From the NCBI GenBank assembly GCA_964586155.1, contig CAZPHC010000029.1, positions 22,738-86,737 of the forward strand: 64,000 bases of DNA. Direction: 5' to 3'. Shown here in pieces: positions 25,246 through 34,033 of this stretch. Below the pieces are notes generated by a model. It was not told where the DNA came from. It worked only from the letters and a program-made list of their open reading frames with translations, and did not search any database. A program made the position numbers and the translations under genes. This stretch comes from SXNM01 sp964586155 (lineage in GTDB: Bacteria; Myxococcota_A; UBA9042). Position 1 is the first letter of the stretch; each line of letters begins with the position of its first letter.

Positions 25246-27396
25246 ATGCGTCACGCGTTCGGATTGATCTTGCTGCTTGCGTTGGCCACGGCCTGCTCCT
25301 CGACCGGCGACGCAACCGGCGGCACCAACCTTCCCGGCGGCGGCGGCGGCGGCGGCACCGCGACCACGGGTTGCGAGACCACAGGCGGCTTCGGCGTCGA
25401 GTGCATCGCCCACCTCGACCTGTTCGAGAAGGGCTCCAGCGTCGCGGCGTCGGACACGTACAACGTCGACCCGAGCCTGGTGCAAGGCACCAAGGTCTGG
25501 AGCTTCTCGATCCGCAACAGCGGCAACGGCGATCTGGCGATCAGCAAGGTCGAGTTCCTCTACAGCGCCAAGTCGCCGGCAGAGGCGTCGGCGCCGGCGT
25601 TCAGCTGCGTCGGACCGAACGGTGGCGCCTGCGCCGGTGCCTGGCCCAAGCTCATCTCGCAAGACAAGAACGGCGGCGAGCTCACCTTCGACGTCGCCTT
25701 CACGCCCTACGCGGACGGCATCGAGCGGCAGGCCGTGCTGCGCCTGACCAGCAATGCCCAGGGCAAGGCCGTGACGCTGCTGCGCTTCTCGACCGCGTCC
25801 GGCGCGCCCCGCGTGCTCGTGACGCCCGAGGTCGTGGATTTTGGCTACGTCGGCATCAACGAAGAGAAGTTCGTCGAGGTCAAGGTCTTCAACACCGGCA
25901 GCAGCGAGCTCGTCATCTCGGCCATGGACCTGACCAAGCTCGAGCAGGGCCTGTTCAACGTCATCGTCGACGGCAAGGAATACCCCGCCGGCGCCAGCGT
26001 CTCGTTCGAGCCGCCGCTGCGCGTCGCCAAGAACGAATCGATCGCGCTCAAGGGCCTCTACGCCGGCAAGGATGAGCTGCCCCACAACGGCGCCATCCTG
26101 CTGCAGACCAACGATCCCACGCTGACGAACGAGGGCGGCCCCGGCTTCAAGTCGATCCCGGTCAAGGCCAACTCCACCGGCCCGTGCCTGCTGGTCAAGC
26201 CGACCACCGTCGTCTTCGGCGCCACGGCGATCGCCTCGCTGGGCGTGCGCCAGGTCAACCTCGAAAGCTGCGGCGACGAGCCCGTCGTCATCACCGGCAT
26301 GGCGTTCGTCGGCTCGCCCGGCGAGTTCGGCATCGACGCCGCCAAACTCAGCGAGACCGGCGGCAAGCTGCCGACCGTCGACGCGCCGCTGACGATCCCG
26401 AAGAACGGCAGCGCCTTGCTGACGGTGACCTACCAGCCCGAGGGGGCCAACCCGCTCAAGGACGGCCTGCCGATCCCCGACACGGCGCTCATCGAGATCG
26501 CGAGCAACATCGCGGCCAAGAAGTCGACGCTCGCGCTCGAAGGCGTGGCGACCTCGGCGGATTGCCCGACGGCCATCATCACCATCCAAGAGGGCGACAC
26601 CGTCGTGCCGCAGACCCTGCTGCACCTCGACGGCCTGCAGTCCTTGGCGCCGACTGGGGCCATCGCCAAGTACAAGTGGGAGGTGACGCAGCCCACCGGC
26701 AGCGTCGGCCTGTTCCTGCCGGCCGACGCGGCGCCGCAGGTCACGTTCCAGCCGAACGTCGCAGGCGACTACGTGTTCCGCCTCCGCGTCTGGGACCAGA
26801 CCGGCAAGGAGAGCTGCTTCCCCGGAGTGCGCACGGTCAAGGTCCTGCCCGACCAGGCCATCCACGTCGAGCTGCTCTGGAACACGCCGGGCGATCCCGA
26901 CCAAAGCGACAGCGGTCCGGCGGCCGGCGCCGACCTCGACCTGCACTTCGCCCATGACTTCGGCTCGGTGCTCGACTTCGACAACGACGGCGCGCCCGAT
27001 CCGTGGTTCGACGCCAAGTACGACTGCTTCTGGTTCAACAAGACGCCGGAGTGGGGCAGCTACGATCCGAACATCGACGACAATCCGAGCCTCGACCGCG
27101 ACGACACCGACGGCGCCGGCCCCGAGAACCTGAACCTGACGCTGCCCGAGGATGGCCACGAATACGCCGTCGGCGTGCACTACTTCAACGCCAACGGCTG
27201 GGGCCCGTCGACCGCAGAGGTCCGGATCTACATCTACGGCCAGCTGCAGTACCAGGTCACGTCGAAGGCGCTCAACCAGGGTGATCTCTGGTATGTCGCG
27301 GACATTCAGTGGCCGAGCGCCAACATCGCCGGCAAGCTTCCTCCGGGCGGCGGCAACTACTTCGTGACCCCGAAGTACCCGGCTCCCGAGCTCTAA
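25246..27396 (+). CDS. ASH/choice-of-anchor-D-type lipoprotein with PKD-like and DUF2135-like C-terminus (paralog 4)
   Basis: A 716-residue exported lipoprotein with lipobox LLALATACSS and a poly-Gly tether. Its architecture matches the three minus-strand paralogs at 5.4-12.6 kb: ASH-like repeats (VTPEVVDFGYVGINEEKFVE, VKPTTVVFGATAIA), VVPQTLLHLDG, a PKD-like domain (KYKWEVTQPTGSVG ... NVAGDYVFRLRVWD), AIHVELLWNTPGDPDQ, GADLDLHFAHDF, an acidic loop ending DDTDGAGPENLNL, and YAVGVHYFNANGWGPS. The C-terminal block is closest by eye to the gene at 10238-12598, which lies on the opposite strand across the Glt-like operon. The ATG at 25246 follows GGAG. It starts a set of three plus-strand lipoproteins. 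Confidence 0.88.
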   Translation: MRHAFGLILLLALATACSSTGDATGGTNLPGGGGGGGTATTGCETTGGFGVECIAHLDLFEKGSSVAASDTYNVDPSLVQGTKVWSFSIRNSGNGDLAISKVEFLYSAKSPAEASAPAFSCVGPNGGACAGAWPKLISQDKNGGELTFDVAFTPYADGIERQAVLRLTSNAQGKAVTLLRFSTASGAPRVLVTPEVVDFGYVGINEEKFVEVKVFNTGSSELVISAMDLTKLEQGLFNVIVDGKEYPAGASVSFEPPLRVAKNESIALKGLYAGKDELPHNGAILLQTNDPTLTNEGGPGFKSIPVKANSTGPCLLVKPTTVVFGATAIASLGVRQVNLESCGDEPVVITGMAFVGSPGEFGIDAAKLSETGGKLPTVDAPLTIPKNGSALLTVTYQPEGANPLKDGLPIPDTALIEIASNIAAKKSTLALEGVATSADCPTAIITIQEGDTVVPQTLLHLDGLQSLAPTGAIAKYKWEVTQPTGSVGLFLPADAAPQVTFQPNVAGDYVFRLRVWDQTGKESCFPGVRTVKVLPDQAIHVELLWNTPGDPDQSDSGPAAGADLDLHFAHDFGSVLDFDNDGAPDPWFDAKYDCFWFNKTPEWGSYDPNIDDNPSLDRDDTDGAGPENLNLTLPEDGHEYAVGVHYFNANGWGPSTAEVRIYIYGQLQYQVTSKALNQGDLWYVADIQWPSANIAGKLPPGGGNYFVTPKYPAPEL

Positions 27397-27426
27397 CCAA
27401 GCGCAATCCGGTCAAGAGAGGCAGCA

Positions 27427-30400
27427 ATGATCCAGACGTCCTTCCCCCGCCGCATGCGCTCCGCGTTCGTCGTGCTGGCCGCGCTCGTCGCTGCTGTGGC
27501 CTGCTCGGACACCGACGAGGGAGGCAACGCCGGCAGCGCCAACGGCGGAGCCAACGGAGGCGGCGGATCCGGCTGCACGGGCGCCTTCTGCCTCGAGACG
27601 GACGTCCGCATCGGCGCTACGCCGCTGCCGGTGCTCTTCCCGGACATCGAGCCGCCGGGCACCAGCAACCAGGTGCTGACGGTCACGCACGTCGGCAACT
27701 CGGGCGTGCTCAGCGTCACCGCCATGCGCTTCGAGCCGGACAACGGCGAGTTCTCGATCCCCGATTTCGCGCCCTTCACCCTCAACAGCTCGGTGAACAA
27801 GGACCTCACGATCGTCTACACGCCCAAGGCTGCCGGTCCTCGCACCGTGCTCCTGGTGCTGACGAACAACTCCGACGTCACCGCGAACCGCGAGTTCAAG
27901 GTGCCGCTGCAGGTCAAGGAGAACGTCGGCACCTTGACGGTCCAGCCGAACCCGATCGATTTCGGGCCTGTCGCTTCGGGCCAATGTGCCGACAAGAAGG
28001 TCAAGGTCTACAACGCCGGCTCCAAGGAGACCTCGATCGCGCAGGTCTCGCTCTCGCCCTCGGGCAGCCCGGATTTCTCGGTCAAGACCCAGCCGGCCGG
28101 CACGGCCATCCAGCCGAACGAGGCCGATGAACTCGTGCTCTCGTTCTGCCCCAAGCCAGGTGAGGACAACGACACGACCGAGCTCACGGTCGAGGGTGCC
28201 GACGGCAAGAAGGTCACGGTCCAAGTCTTTGGCGCCGAGATCACGCCGCGCATCGTCATCGTGCCGCCGACGCTGAACTACGGCTCACTGGCGCTCAAGA
28301 CCAAGGCCACGCGCTCGTTCAAGATCTTCTCGCAGGGCCTGTCTGATCTCGAGGTCAGCAAGATCGAGCTGTCGCCCCTGTCGAAGGTCAAGTCCATCAC
28401 CTTCAGCGAGTCCGGTCCGTTCACGCTCAAGCCGAACGAGTCGCGCCAGATCGACGTCGAGCTGACGGCGGACGCCGCGCTCGCCAACGACGGTGCCGCC
28501 GTCGCCCAGGTCGTCGTCAGCAGCAGCGACCTGAGCAAGCCGACGGTGTCGATCCCCGTCTTCGCCAAGACCGAGACCGGCGTGCTCAAGATCACGCCGT
28601 CGGACCTGCTCGACTTCGCCATCGTCGGCAAGGGTGTCCAGGTCGAGCGCACGGTCGAGATCTTCAACGCCGGTACGGCCGACATCGAGTTGAAGTCGAT
28701 CGAGCTGGTTGACGACTCCAACGGCGAGTACAGCATCGTCCAGGACAACACCTTCGGCCCGATCGCCAACAACAAGGCGTCGCACATCCTCAAGCCGGCC
28801 GAGTATCGCGCGATGAAGGTCAGCTTCAAGGCCACGGGCCCGGTCGGCGCCCAGGCAAAGGGCAAGCTGCGCTTCCTGAGCGACGACCCGAGCAAGCCGG
28901 ATTGGCCGCTGGTGCTCGTCGCCGACCGCGCCGAGGGCAGCCAGTGCAACATCCAGCTGATCCCGAACAAGACGAACTTCGGCGTGCTCGGCTACGGCCA
29001 GTCGAAGATCCTCTCGGTCACGGTCAAGAACATCGGCAGCGGCTACTGCAACCTCGACGCGACCAGCCCCGGTCCGATCCGCATCCTGGACTGCCCGTCG
29101 CCGATGACCCTGCCGGGTCTGCCGTCGATCGGGGCACCCAAGTGCGCGACCCTTGGTGTGCCGTCGTTCTCGACGTTTGCGCCCTCGACCTCGCTGTTCA
29201 ACCTCGGGCCGGGACAGACGGGCAAGATCAACCTCAACTTCGACGCGCCGACCGACGGCGGCCTGTTCTCGGACCCGAGCCAGATCCTCAAGCGCTATGG
29301 CTTCCTCGCCGTGCGCTACAAGGACCAGGCGACCGGCCTGAGCAAGTGGTATCCGCAAGATCCGACCGACGCGGCCAAGGTGGGCAGCTACGCGCCCAAC
29401 CTCGAGGCCGGCGTCGGCAAGTCCGCGGTCGCGGTGTTGCCCGACCAGATCGACTTCGGCCTCGTCACGATCGGCTGCAAGTCCAAGGTGCACGAGGCGA
29501 GCGTGTTCAACGCGGGCATCACGCCCGCCTTCGTCACCAAGGTCGAGCTGCAGGGCTGTGGCGTCGAGGTCGACAAGGTCAACTGGCCGGCGATCCCCAA
29601 GTCCGGCCTCGAGGTCACCCAGACCGTGCCGGTGAAGTTCGGCCTGCAGTACGCGCCGCAGAACGAGGGCAAGGACTCCTGCCAGATGGTCATCACCACC
29701 GGCGTGCAGGGCCAGTGCACCGACAGCGTCGGCAACACCACCGCCGACTGCCAGACCACCGCGGACTGCAAGGCCGGCGAGACCTGCCTCGGTCAGGTCT
29801 TCACGGTGCCGCTCAAGGGCGAGGGCACGCTGCTCGACGAGTTCACCGACGAGTTCGAGCAGGGCGCCGGCAAGAAGGTGGACGTGCTCTTTGTCATCGA
29901 CAACTCCGGCTCGATGGGCGAGGAGCAGACCAACCTCTCGGACAACTTCAACACCTTCGTGCAGATCGCCACGCTCTGGCAGAACGACTACCACCTCGGC
30001 GTCGTGACGACCGACATGGACGCAGGCAAGGACACGGGCAAGCTGCGCGAGGCCGGCGGCACGCGCGTCATCACGAACACGACGCCGAACGGCACGAACC
30101 TGTTCAAGTCCATGGCCAAGGTCGGCACCAACGGCGCCTCGGACGAGCAAGGGCTCGCGGCCGCCGAGGCGGCGCTGACGCTGCCGAACATCTACGACTC
30201 CGGCAAGGCGTGCAGCACCGACGCTGACTGCAAGGGCGACGGCTTCTGCGTCGCGTCGCCCGACAACGGCGCCAAGGCATGCGGTGGCCACAACCGCGGC
30301 TTCCTGCGCAAGCAGGCCGGCCTCGAGATCGTCTTCGTCTCGGACGAGGAGGACAGCTCTCCGGCGGCCCTGAAGTACTACGCCAACTTCTTCTGGAGCC

Positions 30401-30813
30401 TGAAGGGTGCCGCAAACAAGGGCCTGTTCCACGCCCACGCCATCGTCGGCCTCAGCAACAGCGGCTCGAGCGGCGGCTGCGACGCGCAGAAGGGCAACCG
30501 TTACATCACCATCGCCAACGACAGCGGCGGCAAGACGGCGAGCATCTGCGACAAGAGCTTCGCCTCGACCTTGCAGAACATCGGCGAGGTCGCATTCGGC
30601 CTGAGCCACCAGTTCTTCCTGACGATGACGGCCGAGCCGTCGACGATCGAGGTGAAGATCAACGGCACCGTCTGCGCTGGAAGCGCCAAGTCGTGGCAGT
30701 ACGACGGCAACAGCAACAGCGTGATCTTCGTCGCCGAGACGTCTGGCGGCACCTGCGTGCCCAAGAAGGGCGACAAGGTGAAGATCTACTACAAGACGCT
30801 CTGCTTCCCGTGA
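27427..30813 (+). CDS. ASH-repeat lipoprotein with C-terminal vWA domain
   Basis: A 1,128-residue exported lipoprotein with lipobox AALVAAVACSD and an Asn/Gly tether. Roughly residues 50-790 carry a long series of ASH-like immunoglobulin repeats (VQPNPIDFGPVASGQ, VPPTLNYGSLALKTKA, ITPSDLLDFAIVGKGVQVE, LIPNKTNFGVLGYGQ, VLPDQIDFGLVTIG). A vWA domain follows, with DVLFVIDNSGSMGEE (metal-site Asp825) and a later VFVSDEEDSSP loop. Several Cys pairs lie inside it. The C-terminus is a small beta domain. Unlike the four paralogs it lacks the PKD/Asp-rich end and has the vWA domain in that place, so it may be the adhesive member of the set. The stop of the previous gene is 30 bp upstream. Confidence 0.88.
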   Translation: MIQTSFPRRMRSAFVVLAALVAAVACSDTDEGGNAGSANGGANGGGGSGCTGAFCLETDVRIGATPLPVLFPDIEPPGTSNQVLTVTHVGNSGVLSVTAMRFEPDNGEFSIPDFAPFTLNSSVNKDLTIVYTPKAAGPRTVLLVLTNNSDVTANREFKVPLQVKENVGTLTVQPNPIDFGPVASGQCADKKVKVYNAGSKETSIAQVSLSPSGSPDFSVKTQPAGTAIQPNEADELVLSFCPKPGEDNDTTELTVEGADGKKVTVQVFGAEITPRIVIVPPTLNYGSLALKTKATRSFKIFSQGLSDLEVSKIELSPLSKVKSITFSESGPFTLKPNESRQIDVELTADAALANDGAAVAQVVVSSSDLSKPTVSIPVFAKTETGVLKITPSDLLDFAIVGKGVQVERTVEIFNAGTADIELKSIELVDDSNGEYSIVQDNTFGPIANNKASHILKPAEYRAMKVSFKATGPVGAQAKGKLRFLSDDPSKPDWPLVLVADRAEGSQCNIQLIPNKTNFGVLGYGQSKILSVTVKNIGSGYCNLDATSPGPIRILDCPSPMTLPGLPSIGAPKCATLGVPSFSTFAPSTSLFNLGPGQTGKINLNFDAPTDGGLFSDPSQILKRYGFLAVRYKDQATGLSKWYPQDPTDAAKVGSYAPNLEAGVGKSAVAVLPDQIDFGLVTIGCKSKVHEASVFNAGITPAFVTKVELQGCGVEVDKVNWPAIPKSGLEVTQTVPVKFGLQYAPQNEGKDSCQMVITTGVQGQCTDSVGNTTADCQTTADCKAGETCLGQVFTVPLKGEGTLLDEFTDEFEQGAGKKVDVLFVIDNSGSMGEEQTNLSDNFNTFVQIATLWQNDYHLGVVTTDMDAGKDTGKLREAGGTRVITNTTPNGTNLFKSMAKVGTNGASDEQGLAAAEAALTLPNIYDSGKACSTDADCKGDGFCVASPDNGAKACGGHNRGFLRKQAGLEIVFVSDEEDSSPAALKYYANFFWSLKGAANKGLFHAHAIVGLSNSGSSGGCDAQKGNRYITIANDSGGKTASICDKSFASTLQNIGEVAFGLSHQFFLTMTAEPSTIEVKINGTVCAGSAKSWQYDGNSNSVIFVAETSGGTCVPKKGDKVKIYYKTLCFP

Positions 30814-30820
30814 CGGATGC

Positions 30821-30834
30821 GCGGCTTCGGCCGC
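30821..30834 (+). terminator. Small UUCG-loop hairpin after the vWA lipoprotein gene
   Basis: GCGGC and GCCGC pair around a TTCG loop seven bases after the stop codon. The stem is only 5 bp and no T-tract follows, so termination is uncertain. Confidence 0.3.
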
Positions 30835-30971
30835 AAGTTCCGTGTGCGTCGGGGGATGACCCCGGCGGGAGTCGCCGCCACGGAGCGGTCGCCGCCCGCG
30901 CAAGCAACTGAGCAACGCCGACTCCGCCGACACAGGCGCCGCGCTTCGGCAATGACCCGGAAGGAGACCCC

Positions 30972-32918
30972 ATGGTGACGACTCGTTGGCCCCGCACGCT
31001 CGCAGCGCTCCTGCTGGCCGCGTCGGCGCTGGTCCAGGTGCAAGGCTGCGGCTCGGAACAGACGCTGGAGCTGTTCCCCCAGATCGACGTGACCATCGAC
31101 GCCCAGCCGAGCAAGACGCTGCACGAGTTCGCGGCCGACACCACGGGCGGTCAGCTGACCTCGGAGGCCGTGGTCCGCATCCGCAACTCGGGTCGTGGTG
31201 ACCTCGTGCTGTCGGAGGTCGCCTTCGTCAGCCAGAACAAGTACATCAAGGACGCGTGGCCCGCTGGCAAGCCGACGTTCCCCAAGTCGCTCAAGGAAGG
31301 CGAGATCCTCACCATCAAGGTGCAGTTCAAGCCCGATCCCAACGACGAGGACAACGGCGGCGCGATCATGACGATCAAGCACAACGACAAGAAGGTGCCG
31401 AACGACATCGTCCTGAGCTTCAAGATCAAGCTCCAGGGGCCGAAGATCGCGCTCGACCAGACGCAGATGGTGTTCGTCAACCCGTCCAAGGCCGCGCCGC
31501 CCACCCAATGCGTGACCTTCGGCAACGCCGGCAACGCGCCCCTGGTGTTCAAGAAGGCCTACCTCGGCACCGCGTCGCCGTACTACTCGGTCATCGAGAC
31601 GCCCAACGAGGGTGACTCGATCCCCGCGCTCGGCGAGGGGGCCAACCCCAAGGCGAACCCGATGAAGCTCAAGGTCTGCGTGCGCTTGACGCCCGAGGCC
31701 AAGGACGCCGACTACGCGAGCAAGCTCGTCATCGAGAGCAACGACACGTCCAATACCCAGGCCAACGTCGTGCTCAACGTCAAGTGGGAGGAGGACAACA
31801 AGTACACCGTCACCTGTGCCTCGGCCGACGGCAAGATCAAGTACGATTTCACGGGCATCAATGCCGGCGTCGCCGAGCGCTGCTGCAACATCTTCAACGA
31901 GGGGCCCTCAGGCTTCCTGGTCAACCAGGTTGAGGTCAACGCCCTCACCAGCGCCAAGCAGGACCTCGCCGAGAAGCTCTACGCCGTGAACATCTACGCC
32001 ACCAACGCCAACGGGGACCCCGAGTCGGTCAAGCTGCCGCGCAGCATCTCGCCGAACAAGAGCCTCAAGTTCTGCGTCGAGTACACCTACCCGAGCGACG
32101 GCGCGACGACCAACGGTGAGACCGTCATCCGCTTCACCCAGGCCAACCAGCCGGACGCGCTGCAGATCCCCGTGGTCGCCGGCACCTGCGACACGCCGGA
32201 TCTCGTGCTTGGCCCGGGTGCCTCGCCGATCTGGATGGACGCGACCGTCGGGACCAAGACCTCGCGCGAAGTCGTCGTGGCCAACCAATCCTGCGCGCCG
32301 CTGCAGATCATCCAGGCCTGCGTCAGCCAGGTCGCCGGCGGCGCCTCGCCGTGCGACGCCAAGACCCTTTCGCAGCACTTCTTCGTCGATCCCGAGGTCG
32401 GCCTGACCCCGGTGGACGCCTGGGGCCTGCTGCCGATCAAGGTGCGCTTCGAGCCGGCCAACAACAAGTTCACCAACGTACAGAACTACTTGCAGGTGGT
32501 GTACTGCGGTGGCACCTGGGATGGGTCGGCCTGCTCCGAGGCGCCGACGACCGCGACGGTCAACCTGATCGGCTACATCGGCAGCGACCGCAAGCTGCCG
32601 GAGCTGTCGTTGGCGCTCGCCGCAGGCAGCTCGCCCAAGGTCGGCCAGCCGTTCAAGATCGAGGCCGCCGCGACCGACGGCGATTGGCCCGTCGGCCTCT
32701 ACGGCGCCTACGTCTGGTTCATCTCGAGCCGCCCCGCTGGCTCGACGCTCTGGCTCTCGACGGAGTTCCAGGCGACCGACACGCCGTGGCTGGCGCTCAA
32801 GCCGGACGTCGCGGGCAAGTACCGCATCGTCGGCGCGGTGCAGGCGGTCAACGACAACAACCCCGGCGAGTTCTCCTGGAGCCAGCAGGTCGCGATCGAG
32901 GTCGACGTCGCGCCTTGA
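30972..32918 (+). CDS. ASH-repeat lipoprotein, short member
   Basis: A 648-residue exported lipoprotein with lipobox ALVQVQGCGS. It contains four or so ASH/choice-of-anchor-type repeats (for example AVVRIRNSGRGDLVLSEVAF, ALDQTQMVFVNPSKA, CVTFGNAGNAPLVFKKAYLG, SREVVVANQSCAPLQII) and ends in a PKD-like strand pattern (GKYRIVGAVQAVNDNNPGEF). It lacks both the Asp-rich DUF2135-like block and the vWA domain of its neighbours. Paired Cys residues are spread through the second half. AAGGAG lies just upstream of the ATG. Last gene of the right-hand lipoprotein set, facing the HEAT-type gene. Confidence 0.85.
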   Translation: MVTTRWPRTLAALLLAASALVQVQGCGSEQTLELFPQIDVTIDAQPSKTLHEFAADTTGGQLTSEAVVRIRNSGRGDLVLSEVAFVSQNKYIKDAWPAGKPTFPKSLKEGEILTIKVQFKPDPNDEDNGGAIMTIKHNDKKVPNDIVLSFKIKLQGPKIALDQTQMVFVNPSKAAPPTQCVTFGNAGNAPLVFKKAYLGTASPYYSVIETPNEGDSIPALGEGANPKANPMKLKVCVRLTPEAKDADYASKLVIESNDTSNTQANVVLNVKWEEDNKYTVTCASADGKIKYDFTGINAGVAERCCNIFNEGPSGFLVNQVEVNALTSAKQDLAEKLYAVNIYATNANGDPESVKLPRSISPNKSLKFCVEYTYPSDGATTNGETVIRFTQANQPDALQIPVVAGTCDTPDLVLGPGASPIWMDATVGTKTSREVVVANQSCAPLQIIQACVSQVAGGASPCDAKTLSQHFFVDPEVGLTPVDAWGLLPIKVRFEPANNKFTNVQNYLQVVYCGGTWDGSACSEAPTTATVNLIGYIGSDRKLPELSLALAAGSSPKVGQPFKIEAAATDGDWPVGLYGAYVWFISSRPAGSTLWLSTEFQATDTPWLALKPDVAGKYRIVGAVQAVNDNNPGEFSWSQQVAIEVDVAP

Positions 32919-32985
32919 TGCACACGTCGATTCGCCGCCGCGCGCAGGTCTTCGGCAGCGAGGGCAAGCACCGCCGCGGACGCGA

Positions 32986-33930
32986 CTAGGGCGCGACCGG
33001 CACTGCGGCCTTGGGGCCGAGCAGCGCGCGCCACGACGCCGCGTCCGTGCCACGCACACCCGTCAGCTCGTGCAGCGTCTCGGCCGCATCACGCGCCAGG
33101 TTCGGGCTCGGGTCGCCGACCAACAGCAACAGCGCGTCCACGTCGCCGCGGCTCGGCGCCTCGCGGATCCGCCGCAGCACCTCGCGGCGCACCAGCAGGG
33201 CCGGGTGCCGCGCCAGGACCGGGTAGAGCGACTCGCAGCGCGGCAGCTGGCGCTGGCCGCAGAGCCAGACGGCCCAACGCAAGGTGTCGGCGGCCACCAA
33301 CTGCCCGCCGAGCTCGACGATCTCGCGCTGGAAGCGCTCCATCGCGGCAGGATCGCCGTCGCGGGCCAGGGCCCACAGCGCGGTCACACGGGTGCGCGAC
33401 ACGGCAGCCGCGCTCAAGGTCGCGGCCTCCAGCTCCAGGCGCTCGGCGTCGAGGCGATCGCGCGACACCAGGGCCAAGATCGCCGCCGCGCGCACGCTGT
33501 CCTCCTCACGCTGCAGAAGCTGCTCCAGCGCCGCCACGCCTTGAGCGTCGCCCAGCTCGCCGAGCAGCAGGGTCACGCGCGGCAGCCATTGGGCGCGCGG
33601 CTTGGCTGCGCGTGCCAGGCTGACGAGCGCGTCGCTGACCTGAACGCCCGCGGCGCGCAGCGTGTCGGCCGCCGGGCAGCCCGAGACGTCGTTGCAGCGG
33701 GTGTGGATGCGCAGCTCGCGCAGCGCGGCCTCGACCGAGGCGTCGTAGGCCGTCGGATCGGCAGATGTCGGTGACGCGACGTCCGGCAGCTGCACCGCTC
33801 GGAAGTGCACCGTTGCCGGCGCGTGTGATGCTTCTGCCATCGACGGCGCCTGCTCGCGACAGGCGACGGTGCCAGCCGCGAGGGCCGTGACCGCGAGGCC
33901 TCGGACCGCGGCCACGCCGAGACCGCGCAT
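32986..33930 (-). CDS. HEAT/PBS-lyase-repeat-like lipoprotein
   Basis: A 314-residue protein, apparently exported. The chosen ATG (33930) begins a signal-like segment (GLAVTALAAGTVACREQ) with a possible lipobox TVAC. The mature part is helical and Leu/Ala-rich, with repeated pairs typical of HEAT or PBS-lyase repeats (RVTLLLGELGDAQGVAALEQ, SVRAAAILALVSRDRLDAER, LVRREVLRRIREAPSRGDVD). Two Cys pairs lie near residues 88-95 (TRCNDVSGCP) and around CGQRQLPRCE. HEAT repeats usually mediate protein binding. In-frame ATGs upstream would overlap the divergent gene and add charged non-signal sequence. No strong ribosome-binding site is seen. Confidence 0.6.
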   Translation of the reverse strand: MRGLGVAAVRGLAVTALAAGTVACREQAPSMAEASHAPATVHFRAVQLPDVASPTSADPTAYDASVEAALRELRIHTRCNDVSGCPAADTLRAAGVQVSDALVSLARAAKPRAQWLPRVTLLLGELGDAQGVAALEQLLQREEDSVRAAAILALVSRDRLDAERLELEAATLSAAAVSRTRVTALWALARDGDPAAMERFQREIVELGGQLVAADTLRWAVWLCGQRQLPRCESLYPVLARHPALLVRREVLRRIREAPSRGDVDALLLLVGDPSPNLARDAAETLHELTGVRGTDAASWRALLGPKAAVPVAP

Positions 33931-34033
33931 GACTGCGGACCGTTGCAGCGCGCCCGGTTGCGAGGTGTCCCCCTTGTCGGCATCATCCCGCCGTCTCCAA
34001 GCGCCCGAGGGCGCCTTCGCGTCGGGGTTCGTC

